Shown: positions 19,290 to 30,020 of the stretch, piece by piece | Numbering within the stretch: the first letter of the stretch is position 1 | How the letters are laid out: every line of letters begins with the position of its first letter | From: Aurantiochytrium sp. KH105 | Lineage: Eukaryota; Sar; Bigyra; Thraustochytrida; Thraustochytriidae | Length of the DNA stretch: 64,000 nucleotides | Direction of reading: 5' to 3' | Assembly (NCBI GenBank): GCA_003116975.1 | Contig: BGKB01000021.1 | Coordinates: 744,001-808,000 of the forward strand | The notes under the pieces: generated by a model | The model's input: the letters and a program-made list of their open reading frames with translations, nothing else | What the model was told of the DNA's origin: nothing | Database searches by the model: none | Translations under genes and position numbers: made by a program

Positions 19290-20440
19290 CTTGCCCCTTT
19301 GTTGTTGAAGGTGCTACGTCTGCATTTCGTCAATCGTCATCAATCCGTGCGCTCAGCATGTCAGTCTTCCGTGCTGTTTTTCGTGCCCGCGCTTTTCGAG
19401 CGCCACCTCTTTCACCTCCACGCAAGCTTTCTCTGCTCTTCTCTGCTCTTCAACTCTACTCTACTCTACTCTTCTCTCTCCTGGTTGCAAAGGTCGCTTC
19501 GCGCACATCGACCTCGCGCAGGCTGCCCGCAGACCGCCTGACTGGCCGTGCGCGGCCTGCATGCCGCCATGCATCGCTCCGCCGCGACGCCAGCCAGTCA
19601 GCTCGCTCGCTCGCTTGCTCTCTCGCGAGTCGCGTCTCCCCGCGCCTCCTCCCCGCTCGCCCTCCGCCGCTCGCCGCGCAGCTCCGCTCGCCGCGCAGCT
19701 CCGCGCCGCCGGGGTCCTCCTCCGCCACGTACGTCGCGACTCGCGTCCGCTCGATGGACGATTGATTGCCCTCGCGCCCCGCCTCCCCCCGCTCGCACAA
19801 GGAGGCGCCGCCGCGCACTACGGGCCCGCCCATTCCGCACTTGCGCGCCGCCGCCGCAAGTCGGGAATGGCCCCCGCCACAGCGCCGCAAACGCGCCGCA
19901 AGTCGGCACCGCCGCCGCCACGTATGGCCGCCAGAAGTGGCCTATCTTGGGCCGCTTCCGGCTAGGGTTAGGGCACGGGACTGCGCGGTATCGTACATGG
20001 GGGAGGGAGAGGAGAGGAGAGGAAGGAAGGGAGGGAGAAAGGAACGCGGGGAATGGCGACCGGCCGGGGGTCGAGAAGAGCCTCGGGGACTGATGTGTGA
20101 GAGCGTGGGCTCCACGGCGCCAAGGGATCTCGCCACCGGCGGCAGCGCTGCAATCTTTTTTTCCGCATGTTGTTGTAGGCTGTAGTGCTTGTCGACGTAC
20201 GGTGGATGAGGATGTATGAAAGATGGATGGTTGGATGCATACATGCGTGCATGAAGGAGTAGAGAGAGCTTTTTCTGAATAATAGCCTCGGAGAGAAAAT
20301 CAAGAGCAAAGACAATGCCGAAAAAATCCGCTATTGGCAGCACTGCAGCACTGCAGACTGCTATATTATGATTTTACGGTTTACGGCGGGCGATGAAGAT
20401 TTTTTGAACAGGTGCAAACCAGCTGGAAAGTTAGCTCGGC
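19290..20440. promoter_or_regulatory. RPL27A upstream region with paired 15-bp motifs
   Basis: The copies are CATTCCGCACTTGCG at 19831-19845 (inverted), CGCAAGTCGGGAATG at 19855-19869 and a half copy CGCAAGTCGG at 19897-19906. A short telomere-like CTAGGGTTAGGG lies near 19962. They sit about 540-670 bases upstream of the RPL27A ATG. No gene is seen between here and the minisatellite. Confidence 0.45.
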
Positions 20441-20815
20441 GAGCTTCGCTTCGCTTTGCATCTCTTTGCATCGCTTCGCTTCGCTTTGCATCTCTTTGCA
20501 TCGCTTCGCATCGCTTCGCATCGCTCCGCATCGCTTTGCATCGCTTTGCATCGCTTCGCATCGCTCCGCATCGCTTCGCATCGCTTCGCATCGCTTCGCA
20601 TCGCTTCGCATCGCTTTGCATCGCTTCGCATCGCTTTGCATCGCTTTGCATCACTTTGCATCGCTTCGCATCGCTTCGCATCGCTTTGCATCGATTTGCA
20701 TCGCTTCGCATCGCATCGAATCGCATCGAATCGCTTCGCATCGCTTTGCATCGCTTCGCTTCGCATCGAATCGCTTCGCATCGCATCGCATCGCTCCGCA
20801 TCGCTTCCCATCGCC
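20441..20815. repeat. 10-bp minisatellite, unit TTCGCATCGC with variants, about 37 copies
   Basis: A degenerate decamer (TCGCTTYGCA in another phase) fills this interval, with mainly C/T and G/A variants. It ends 6 bases from the stop codon of the minus-strand gene at 20822, so it would form that gene's 3' UTR. All frames are nearly free of stops, which gives long false ORFs rich in Ala-Ser-Leu-Arg or Met-Arg-Ser-Asp. Confidence 0.97.
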
Positions 20816-20821
20816 AGCGAG

Positions 20822-23377
20822 CTAGCGAGGGAACTGGAAATCTGCCTCGCAAAAGGTCACACTTGCAAAATCGCCGGTTTTCTTGGGCGGTCTTGCAGAG
20901 GCCTTTTGCGCGGAGCTCGTTGCGGGGCTCTTTTTCGGTCGAGACAAAGACTTGGCTCCTTCTTCGTGGTGGGCCTCAATGCCTTTCACGGGCGTCTTCT
21001 TCGTTTGGGACCGCGGGGAAGTTGGCTTGGGCTTGAGCTGGGACTTGGGCTTGGTAGTTGGCGTGCCAACACTCGCGTGCATGGAGGATAATGCGTGACC
21101 TTGCGCACCAAAGTCGGACTCCCGAAAGTCTATCGTAGGGAAATCTTGAGAGCGTCGTAGTTTTTTCTTGGCCTTTATTTTCGGGTTGTGACCCTCCTCA
21201 GAGGGCGCCGTCTTTCGCTTGGGGCCAGTATTGTTTATCGTCATCTGCTGCTGGAACAAATGCACATCGGCCGCCGTCGGAGACTTGGGTACAGTACTAC
21301 CATTCAAGGCCTTGGATATGCTGGCCTTGGCAGGGCCGCTCGTCGTCGTCGTCGCCGCCGCCGCTGCCGCCGCCGCTGATGATGGCCCCGCAGCTGCGTT
21401 AGGCACTGCATTAGTCTCAGCGCCCGCACTGGATGACACCGCGGCACCAGGCGCAGGCGGAACGGCGAGCTGCACCGGTCTGACATCAGATAAGGCAAGC
21501 AAGGTGCTGAGCTCTGCCATGGACACGGTTCTCTTGTCGCCCCAGAGATTACGAATGTCAGTCTTGAACGCCTCGCGGTCACGGCACTGCGTTTTGATCT
21601 TGCCAAACAAAGCAATTTCGTGTTTCCAGATATCCACGCTCTTGAGGTAGAACTTTTTGTGCGCAATACCGAGCTGATCGAGCAGCTTGAGGGTCTTGAG
21701 ATCCCAAAAGAACTCTGGGCCGCCCTGACTCGTGGTACAGCGTTGGAGATATCCCTTGCACATGGCGCGGATGCGTCGTCTCTGAGAAGCCTGTTCGCTC
21801 GCCGCGGACGCGGACCCCAACATCTGTGAAGGATCGGTCTCGCCTTCGCGCTCAGCCTTGTCAACAAAGCATTTCAAGAGGTCAGCCCAGGACTTGGGTG
21901 CGTTTGCGGCCGGAGTCTGCGTCGCGCTGGCCACGTCGGCGGGAGAGAGACGCCCAAAGTATAGATTGTCGAGAGCTGCATCGTCGAGACCGTCTTGGCG
22001 CGATATGACGGACGACCACACATGCAGACCATACGGATGGTGAGGCTTGCCGGCGACAGTCGTTTGCGCCGCCGCAGCCGCCCCGGGCCCTGCTTCGGCG
22101 AGGTTTTGGCGCTGCTGCAGAGACGCTTTGACTTTCTTCTTGCGCACCCGAGATCTTACGCGGCTGGTGGCGTTGGTGACACCGCGGCGCTCGAGCGCGT
22201 CGGCGAAAGCGACGAGGGCGGTTTTGAAGTCGTTGCGGAGGGTGTTGACATTGGCGACGAGCCCAACGCGCTTGAGATGTTTCTTGAATTCGGCCAAGGT
22301 CTGGTTGCGGAACGCTCGATTGACAATGTCCTTCATGAACTCTTTGCGCGCAGTTGACTTTTCGTTGCGAAGGGTGCGTTTGACAAATGTGACGAGTACA
22401 AGGTCAAGCTCACGGGTATAGACGGCGCTGGGCGTCGGCTGACCGGTTGCATCTTTTTCGACCTTTTCGTATATTTTTCTCACTGAGTTTAAGAGCGACG
22501 CAACGGCCTTTCGGGCCTCCTCTGTATCCTCGGGGGAAAGGTCGCCGCGGGGCCCACGCGTTCCGGCGTCGGCTCGGCGCCCAGCGGTTGCTTTTTTCCT
22601 GTTTGCCTTTTTTTGCTGCCGTTCCTCCACTTCACGACGAATGCTTTTGCGTCTCGCACGCGAAAGGAGAGGTCCGCGGTGAACGTAAAAGCCATCATTC
22701 TCGAGGGCATTTTCCAGGGCTTCGCGTCGGGCAATGTCGTCTTCGTTCTCCTCGTCCTCGTCTGCGAGGAAGCCTTCGCCGCTTTTGAGCCACTCCTGTT
22801 CCTCCTTGTTGGCTTTTTTCTGACGTCGTCGGGTAGCGGCTGCGGCAGCAGCGGTGCGGGAGGAGCTTGATCCGTTGCCGCCATCGCCAGAGCCTCTTCC
22901 TGCTCCTGCTCCTGCTCCTGTTCCTCCTCCTCCATTGGCTGACTCGTGCTTGCCTTTGTCAAGATCCGTTTCGGAGCGAGCATGAGACGATTGATCGACG
23001 TCGCCGTCTGAGTCTTCATCCGAAATCCCGCCGGCATCGAGACAGCGCCGTTCGATCCTGGCAATGACGGCATTCATGGAGCCGCCGGCGCCCATGTCGC
23101 TGCGCATGATAGGATCCCGTGCGAGACCGCGCAAAGCAGGCGCGCCATTTGCATCTCCGGGAAAGGGGGCCGTCTGCGACGGCCCGCCATTGCCCGCGCC
23201 CGCCTCGTTGTTTGCAGCGGACTGCGTCGAGCCCGCGGTTGTCGCAGTCCCATTTGCCTTGCGTTTCGGCTTCTTGCTCGCTGCGTTGCTCACGGTAAAC
23301 TCATTCTGGTTGCCTGTCAGGTCAAGCGAAGTCACTCGCTGCGTCCCGCGCGAGCTCCCTGCCGCCTGCGCCTCCAT
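20822..23377 (-). CDS. large low-complexity nuclear protein with repeated C-terminal DF-x-F-x-E-x-DF motif, unknown
   Basis: This encodes 851 residues from an ATG at 23375-23377. It is rich in Ala, Gly, Ser and Lys with several basic patches (KKPKRK near the start, RVRSRVRKKKVKAS mid-protein, KIKAKKKLRR near 750), suggesting a nuclear protein. Two ordered-looking helical regions are visible, about 290-400 (LVLVTFVKRTLRNEK, FKKHLKRVGLVANVN) and about 560-650 (FFWDLKTLKLLDQLGIAHKK). The C-terminus carries two copies of a short motif: DFPTIDFRESDF, and the extreme end DFASVTFCEADFQFPR. I recognise no family. A chromatin or scaffold protein that docks partners through these linear motifs is plausible but inferred. 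The 3' flank is the decamer minisatellite. Confidence 0.75.
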   Translation of the reverse strand: MEAQAAGSSRGTQRVTSLDLTGNQNEFTVSNAASKKPKRKANGTATTAGSTQSAANNEAGAGNGGPSQTAPFPGDANGAPALRGLARDPIMRSDMGAGGSMNAVIARIERRCLDAGGISDEDSDGDVDQSSHARSETDLDKGKHESANGGGGTGAGAGAGRGSGDGGNGSSSSRTAAAAAATRRRQKKANKEEQEWLKSGEGFLADEDEENEDDIARREALENALENDGFYVHRGPLLSRARRKSIRREVEERQQKKANRKKATAGRRADAGTRGPRGDLSPEDTEEARKAVASLLNSVRKIYEKVEKDATGQPTPSAVYTRELDLVLVTFVKRTLRNEKSTARKEFMKDIVNRAFRNQTLAEFKKHLKRVGLVANVNTLRNDFKTALVAFADALERRGVTNATSRVRSRVRKKKVKASLQQRQNLAEAGPGAAAAAQTTVAGKPHHPYGLHVWSSVISRQDGLDDAALDNLYFGRLSPADVASATQTPAANAPKSWADLLKCFVDKAEREGETDPSQMLGSASAASEQASQRRRIRAMCKGYLQRCTTSQGGPEFFWDLKTLKLLDQLGIAHKKFYLKSVDIWKHEIALFGKIKTQCRDREAFKTDIRNLWGDKRTVSMAELSTLLALSDVRPVQLAVPPAPGAAVSSSAGAETNAVPNAAAGPSSAAAAAAAATTTTSGPAKASISKALNGSTVPKSPTAADVHLFQQQMTINNTGPKRKTAPSEEGHNPKIKAKKKLRRSQDFPTIDFRESDFGAQGHALSSMHASVGTPTTKPKSQLKPKPTSPRSQTKKTPVKGIEAHHEEGAKSLSRPKKSPATSSAQKASARPPKKTGDFASVTFCEADFQFPR

Positions 23378-24249
23378 GGCTCGCGTGCACAGCGCGGCAA
23401 TTGGGCTCTGGCTGCGTTGGGTTTCTTTTCAAGTCTAGCGCACGGTGGTTGGAAAAGTGTCCGGTATGAGGGGAAAAATTCGAGTTGAAAATACAGGACA
23501 CAGTTTAGGTTACTGAGAATCATCTTGAGAGGATGATCGAACCTCCTCATCGCCGCCAGTGCTCTTCTCATGCAAGAGGGTTGGCGTTTTTTCCAGCGTG
23601 GAAAAGAGCCCTTGACTTCTCGCAAAGGAAAAAGATTACTTTGTTTGGAGTAGAGGAAATGATTGTGCAAGTTTTTTGGCCACGTTCGATCCTGGATTGC
23701 CAAAACAGAGATATTCTTTGGCCATCTTTGCAGGAACACGGATAGCAGCGAATCACTTGTATACTTTTCGAGGAGGAGGCGACGTTCAGGACCTGATACG
23801 ATTCTTAAATGAAGGTTTCGGCTAAATTCCATGATTAACTCTCTCCTGTTTCCAGTTGGTGAATATTGCATCATCATCAGTATCAGCAGTGGCAGCTGCG
23901 ACTCTGAAAAGAAGAAAAGAAGAAGAAGTTGGATCTCGAAATGGTGCGAGCAGAATTGTTCCTTTTGCTCACAGAGATCGCGCGCGCATCGTTTTTTTGG
24001 TAGGTGAAAATGCGGCTCTCCGCTGCGAAGGAGCGCTGCGCGACGTCGCGACCAAGCCAGGAAATGGCAAGCTACGGAAGCTATGGCAATAAAAGGACAA
24101 AAGAGAATAAAGAAAGAAATAGGAGGAGGTCGCTTTCGTATGATTGATTATGTTCGATGAAGTTTGAAGTCCGATCAAATGCAGGGAGGTTTGAGGGGTG
24201 TTTGTCATGGACTGGAGTTGGCGAGGATGCGCGCCAGCAATGGCTTCGC
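23378..24249. other. intergenic, no gene seen
   Basis: About 870 AT-richer bases lie between two minus-strand genes. They hold the promoter of the gene at 20822-23377 and the 3' end of the gene at 24250. AATAAA-like sequences near 24089-24120 lie beyond the stop on the plus strand only. No repeat or RNA gene is seen. Confidence 0.45.
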
Positions 24250-25523
24250 TCACCACGTCGAAGGCGGATACTTTGCAGAGTCCGCGGCAGATCGCGTCGC
24301 CGAAGAGGACATGACCCCCGCAGTCGTCGCCGAGGAGGGTATAGTAGAGGAGGAGGAGGAGGCGGCGGCGGAGGTTGCAGTCTGTGATTCCGATGTCTGA
24401 GCTGGGGCGCCGACCTCGTCGCATGGGAGAGCGGGATAATTTGCAGCTGCAAATTCGCGTTTGGCCAGAACAAGTTTCTCGCGCTGGACGCGCGAAAAGC
24501 TGATGTTCTGCTCGTGAAAGATTTGACGGATCCTGTTTTGAATGTCGGTCTGGACGCGAGAGTTCCAGCGCTCAAAGACGAGAAGGCGCTTGAGCTTTTT
24601 GTCGACCGCGCGCGTGGTGCGGTCGATGTCGCAGCGTTGGGCGATTTGCGAGATTGTCTTGAGGTCCTTTTCCACAAAGTGGTAAACCACGTAGAGAATC
24701 ATATTCTCCTCTTTTTTCTCCCAGGGTTTCTTGTTGATCTTGGGCTGCCGGGCACGACCTGTAGCGCCGGCCCCTGTGCCCGCGGCAGCCGCTCTGCCGT
24801 GGCTCCTCGCAGCATCAGCACCAGCACCAGTGGCAACGGCAACGGCACCAGCACCCGCAGCTCCCGATCCTGACGGGGTCATGACGTCGGATCCTGCGCT
24901 AGACTCGGAGATCTCGGACGCTGTATCGTTGTCGTGGCTGGCGCGCCTCCTCTTGCCTTGCGGGTGCAGCGCGGCGTCGTGCATCTCCGTCGGGTGGTGC
25001 TCGAGGGCGTCCTCGGATCTGCGTTTGGATACACCCATTGCTTTGGGAAGATCGCTGCGGAGCCCCTCCTGACGCTCCGCAGCGCCACCGACGCGGCCGG
25101 CATCATTGTCATCATCGACGGGCGACGCCATGGCGCTCCCCTGGTACTGCAGCAGATGGACGCGGCGCGCGACGGCGGAAACGTGGGCGGGAGAAAGCGC
25201 CGCCGGGGTTCCCGCGTCGCGAACGTCGCCGAGACGGAAGCTTTCATGGGCAGCGTTGCTGTGGTACGGGTTCGAGAAGATGCCGGAAGGGACCGCGGCG
25301 CCCTCTGCGTGGACCGGGTGCGAGGTGGAGCTGAGATTTGACGCGGTGCTGGGTCTGCGCTCGGCGTGTGGCTGGCGCGGGCTCAGTTTGAGCGCCGTGG
25401 CAACTTGTGTGGCAGCTGCCACGTCAGATTGGCAGAGGATTTTGGAAAGCTCGGACCAGTCGTCCTCGGATGTGAACATTCCGCCAAAGATAGCATTGTG
25501 GCTATTGTTGCCGCCGCTGCTAC

Positions 25524-25554
<31 letters not shown>

Positions 25555-25555
25555 A

Positions 25556-25587
<32 letters not shown>

Positions 25588-25668
25588 GCTGTCATTGAAA
25601 TGCTGGAAGGGGGGCTGCATTGCACTCGAAGGCACCTGGAACGAAAGGGGCTCACTAGCCGCGACCAT
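24250..25668 (-). CDS. SANT/Myb-like DNA-binding protein with poly-Ser/Asn tract
   Basis: This encodes 472 residues from the first ATG in frame (25666-25668, MVAASEPLSFQVP). The frame remains open upstream to 26022 but has no ATG there. Near the N-terminus, poly-Ser then poly-Asn is encoded by pure trinucleotide runs at about 25517-25590. A basic patch GKRRRASH and Ala/Gly-rich spacers follow. At ~310-370 there is a helical domain beginning KKPWEKKEENMILYVVYHF and continuing CDIDRTTRAVDKKLKRLL. The Trp, acidic first helix and spacing fit a single divergent SANT/Myb-like repeat. After it comes a further basic helix (IQNRIRQIFHEQ). This is probably a nuclear transcription or chromatin factor. 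The SANT call is moderate. The homopolymers are typical of regulatory proteins and could be length-polymorphic. Confidence 0.72.
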
Positions 25669-27732
25669 TTGCCGATGGCTCGATCCGCGCGGCGAGGTCG
25701 CACGGACGGACGGTTCGTCGGTCGGCCGGTCTTGTCTGCTGCCTGCGGCGGCGGTCCTCTCTGTCTTTCTCACGCGCGCGTTCGCGGCGGACCTCCGGCT
25801 CGAGTCGAAGAAGCGCCAAAACGAAGAAGGAAAGGAAGGAGAAGCGGCCGGACAGGCACCAGGCAGGCCAGGCTCGGGCCTTGCTCTGCGCAGCGCGAGC
25901 CCGGGGCAGCGAGCGGGGTCGGCGCGCGGCGCTGCTGCGGCGCGGGCCTCAAGCGGGTAGCGTTCTCGCGCCGCCTCTTCAGATCGCCGCCGCGGCCTCG
26001 CCCGCCGAACGGGGCCCCGCACGCGTGCGTGGTCCGTGCTTTCCGGCCTCGCCTTATCGTTCTGCTGCGCGCTCGCTCGCTCGCTCGCTCGCGCGCTCGC
26101 CGACGAACCCGCGCGGGGCCAGGCCCCGAGGAGCGGGGCGGGGACGCGCGCGCGTCGGCGTCGCCTCCTGCGCGCGAGGCTCGCGCGGTCGTTCGATCGT
26201 TCGTTTGTTTGTTTGTTTGTTTGTTTGCTCGAGATCGGCGCCGGAGATGCCCTGCGCCGCAGTATCTACCCTTTGCAGGTGCACTCGTAACCAAATTGAC
26301 AGTGAACAAGTTCGAAGTCGAAGGCAGAAAGCAGCGACACGGCCACTACCTAACTGACCGCTGATCCCTCTGTGCAGGGCACCCGAAGACTCTTCGACTT
26401 CTCTGCGCGCAGCTGAGCAGCACCTGCTGCTCCCGCAACCTCGCTCGCACGCGAGGAGCACGCACGCGTCGCCTGCGGCCGCGCCTTCGTCCCGGCGCGC
26501 GGCGCAAAAGAGTGGCGAGACCTAGTTTAATCTGTGCGAGTAGAATTGCCTTTGCCAACAAATCGATCTCGGTGCCCGTGCACAACGGTCTCTTGAGGGA
26601 AAAAAAGGAAAAAAGAGGGGGCTGGAAAGACGGCCAAATGAAGGGAAGAAGTGGAAAAAGAAGGGAAAAGGGAAGAAAAAAATGCACAAATGCAGTTGGA
26701 CAAATGTACAAGGGAACCCGCACGTCCCGGTCGTCTCGTCGCAGCAGCAGCGCGCGCGAGTCTCCCTTGGCCCGCGTGGAGTCCGCTCCAAAGACCTTCT
26801 GTGCAGAAACCCTGCGCGCGAGCTCCGTCCGCAACACGGCCAGGAGGAGAATCCGCGAGGCGAGGCGAGTTAGGACGTGGCGGCTTCTGCGGTTTTGGCC
26901 CGTCTCGCGTCCGAACGCGAAACTCCTGCGGTTCAACGCCTCTCTCTTTTACCCTGCCACGGCGGAACTAGTACAGAACGATCCGTGCACGTGCCGCACG
27001 CGGTCGGTCCGCGGGCACTGACTGGCCGACGAGGAGAGGTACAACAGTATAAAGCGCGGCGGCGCAAGTGGAGTATTCGCAAAGGCAAAGTCGCGCTGCG
27101 CGTGTGTCTGGCTGTGCTGCGCCTGTTTGGGGTCTGGGTCCGGACGCGGCGGCGCCGCGCCGCGCGGAGGAGGACAGCGCACCGCCTCCTGAAAACGGAG
27201 CTCGCGCTCGGCTCCTAAATTATAGCTTTTTCTAAACAAGGGGCAGTAAAGGATTCTTTACGTAATATACGTGACAGAGCATATTTATCCGACCTGCGCT
27301 GGAAATTGAAGACCGATAGTTCGATTGTAATGTTTTGGGTAGGTGAGCTGTGGGGGATAGATGTTGCGGAATAATAAGTTGTGCCGAGCTGAGGTAGGGA
27401 AAAGCAGGGGAAGGCTTTTAGGTCTAAACTACGCCCGGAACGCTTTGCGCAGACACACGGGGTGCGCACGAGCACGCATCTTGGTGTCCTCGGTCTCCCG
27501 AGGACGCCCTTAAGAGTCCTCGGCAAGGGAGATCTCCTCCGGTTTCGCACATTCCGTTTTCGTTAAAAAAACACAGCTATCTTGCGCTTGTTGTCTACTA
27601 CCAAGAACAAGCGCCTCGTTGTATTCGAAATGAACGCTGATGATGGTCGTTGCAGCATTCCACACCACCCACCTCGAGTCTGTCGCTGCAGCCAGCTGCA
27701 ATACTACAGCTAAAACCATACGAACAAGAGAG

Positions 27733-27777
<45 letters not shown>

Positions 27778-28399
27778 CGAAGTCGCCGCTCCTGGCACTG
27801 CACACTCTCTTCTCCTATTTCAGTGATAGAATCTCGTTTCGTCTTTATTAACAGTAAACTCTCGCAAATCCTCTCGGGGGGAACCTGTTGATGACCCGCG
27901 AGCAATCAAAGCGAGCGAGCGAGCGTCGCGACTTCGAGGGTCTTTGCGAGAGTTTGGCGGTTCCTCAGTTCCGTGCGAGACAGCGTGTGCCCTAAAGGCA
28001 GTCGTGCTCGCGCTCCGCCTGTCTCCCTCTTAGATATGCGAGCGCGACAGTCCCCGCTCGCTTCATCCAGAGCCCCTTCTCACCTCATCGAAAACACCAA
28101 CTGCAGAAACGACAGCCAGCTGCAGCAGCTGCAGCAGCAGCAGCACCTTGTCCACGCTTTGCGCCGGTCGCACGTTGTCGCCTGCCAGGCAAGAGCGAGA
28201 AGCAGCTGCAACTGCAGCTGCAGCAGTCGTAAATATCTCGTGCACGCGCTCGTGCACATGCCGCTCCTTGGCAGTAAGTAGCCAGGACCAGTGTACTTCT
28301 TGCCCCGGGCTCCCGTAGCTGAAGAAGACCTTGAAGGGAGCGAGCGAGCAAGCAAACACGCAAGGCCGAAGAACGGAAAGGAGGAGGAGGTGAAGAAGG
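25669..28399. promoter_or_regulatory. 2.7-kb divergent intergenic region
   Basis: This lies between the divergent genes at 24250-25668 (minus) and 28400 (plus). It contains (CTCG)n near 26066-26095, (GTTT)n at about 26200-26228 and (GA)n at about 27737-27776. A motif copy CGCAAGTGGAGTATT lies at 27063-27077, just after a TATAAA at 27050-27055. Open frames here are composition artefacts. The TATAAA/motif pair may mark a start site, but no coding gene follows directly. Confidence 0.4.
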
Positions 28400-29866
28400 A
28401 TGGCTAGCGCTTGGGAGGCCTTCGACAAGGCCGTGGAGCTCGACAAGCCGTACGAGGCGGAAAGGTACGCCAACGAGCTCGAGGCGATCGCCAGCACGAA
28501 CCATGAGGCAGCCCAGGAGCTCGATAAGCGCAAAGACGCCGTGCAGCGCGTGCGCGAGGACGTCGAGGAAGTGACGCGGCTCCTATCGGAGATCAAGTCG
28601 GACGAGGGGTGGACCAAGTCGTACGACAAGAAGGGCATCACGGTCCACTTTAAGAAACAAGAAGGCACCCCTTTTCTGGTCACCAAGGCGGCCAAGGTCT
28701 TTCCCGCGGTGCCCGGCAAGCCGATAACCTACACCTTTATGGCTCTGGTGAGCCTGTTTACAGAAGTGGAGCTCATGCCAAAGTACTTTCCACGTGGTCT
28801 GATGAAGACACACGAAACCCTCAAAGAGGAGACCAAGTTTTCACGCTTCACGCGAATTCGCATCCATCCGCCCATGCTCATGCCCATTTCGAACCGCGAG
28901 GCGATCATCGAGGGCAAAGGATTCGACATGACGGAGCGCTCTGCAATGTGCATTGCCTTTAAAACCCTTGCGCAGGACTTTTCGCGCGATGGTTTCACTG
29001 TACCGGAGCCCGGCAGCGGATACACGCGAATGGAACTCAGCGGCGCATACTATGTCGAGATCCGCCCAGATGGAAGCTGTCTGTTCGAGAACATTCAGTT
29101 CCTCGACCTCAAGCTCAGTTTTGTGCCTCCTATGATTCTTAACGCGCTCAGCAAAGGAGCACTGCCAGTCGAGTTTATGAACAACCTCACCAAGCAAGTC
29201 CAAAGTTATGAGAACAGCGATTGGGAAATTCGCGTTGCGAGGCGGCCTCAAATCTACGAGGACGTCCGCATTCGCCTCGAAGCAGTCCTGACCTCGATGA
29301 ACCGTGCCGCAAGCCCAGGCGAGCATGACGAAGAAGACGACAATGCGACATACTACACTGCTCAGGATGCCGACGAGGATGAAATTCTTGACGAGGATGA
29401 AATTCTTGACGAAAATGACCGAGAGGAAGTCGAAGACGATCTCGTCGACGACCGTTCGGTGGGACAAAGCGTGGAGCGCGAACGTCAAGAAGGCAAACGC
29501 GTCAGTCGTCGTGAATCAGAGGAAGACGTGCAAAGTGACCTTGACGAGGACGGACGCGAAAAGGATATTAATGCCCCCCCTGAGCGTAAATTGCGTTGGG
29601 GTCTTCGTGGAATTCTGCAGTCCGTCCTCGAGTTCGTCATCCCAGAGGACGAGGCCGATGAGTACGCGGACAAAGCAACGGCATGGATTGAGCCCGTCGA
29701 CCGTCGGTCCTCTTTGGTGCAGCGGCTCAGTCTGCGGCGCAAGCTGCGACGAGCCAAGCGGAGAGAGCGGATTCTCAACAGACTTTCTCGCAGAGTTGCA
29801 CGGAGAGCGTCTTTGGGGCTGCAGGTAGCTGCAGCGTCGACGGCGCCGCCATCGTCATCCTCGTAG
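28400..29866 (+). CDS. START-domain lipid-binding protein
   Basis: This encodes 488 residues from an ATG after a GA-rich leader. The first ~65 residues are helical and charged. Residues ~68-300 form a START-like domain: GWTKSYDKKGITVHFKK at the start, FTEVELMPKYFPRGL in the middle, then TRIRIHPPMLMPISNREAII and a C-terminal helix PVEFMNNLTKQVQSYEN. START domains hold one lipid in a deep cavity and move it between membranes or sense it. The ligand cannot be told here. The tail from ~310 is acidic (repeats of DEDEILDE), then basic and Arg-rich (SLRRKLRRAKRRERILNRL), which may bind membranes or nucleic acid. There is no signal peptide. A decayed partial copy of codons near 252-275 lies downstream at 30021-30090. 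Confidence 0.85.
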   Translation: MASAWEAFDKAVELDKPYEAERYANELEAIASTNHEAAQELDKRKDAVQRVREDVEEVTRLLSEIKSDEGWTKSYDKKGITVHFKKQEGTPFLVTKAAKVFPAVPGKPITYTFMALVSLFTEVELMPKYFPRGLMKTHETLKEETKFSRFTRIRIHPPMLMPISNREAIIEGKGFDMTERSAMCIAFKTLAQDFSRDGFTVPEPGSGYTRMELSGAYYVEIRPDGSCLFENIQFLDLKLSFVPPMILNALSKGALPVEFMNNLTKQVQSYENSDWEIRVARRPQIYEDVRIRLEAVLTSMNRAASPGEHDEEDDNATYYTAQDADEDEILDEDEILDENDREEVEDDLVDDRSVGQSVERERQEGKRVSRRESEEDVQSDLDEDGREKDINAPPERKLRWGLRGILQSVLEFVIPEDEADEYADKATAWIEPVDRRSSLVQRLSLRRKLRRAKRRERILNRLSRRVARRASLGLQVAAASTAPPSSSS

Positions 29867-30020
29867 ACGGAACTCAACTCGTTGAAGAAAGTCAACGCAA
29901 TATAACAATTCCTAAGAAAAAATCGTGCTTTGAGGCGTCCGCCAGATTAACAAAAAGAATCGAAAGGAAACTCTGCGAAGTAATGATCATTGTCGTTTCT
30001 GTCCTCAAGACCTTGCTATT

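Noticed and set aside
19960-19975. CTAGGGTTAGGG as an internal telomere or chromosome-end remnant
   Set aside because: Only two TTAGGG-like units; far too short, and better read as a promoter box near RPL27A.
20361-21091. Plus- and minus-strand ORFs rich in Ala-Ser-Leu-Arg or Met-Arg-Ser-Asp
   Set aside because: They are translations of the TTCGCATCGC minisatellite, whose 10-bp period is not a codon multiple.
26512-27239. ORFs between the two divergent genes at 25.7 and 28.4 kb
   Set aside because: Both strands give basic low-complexity peptides with no domain; most begin with non-ATG codons or overlap the motif/TATAAA region.
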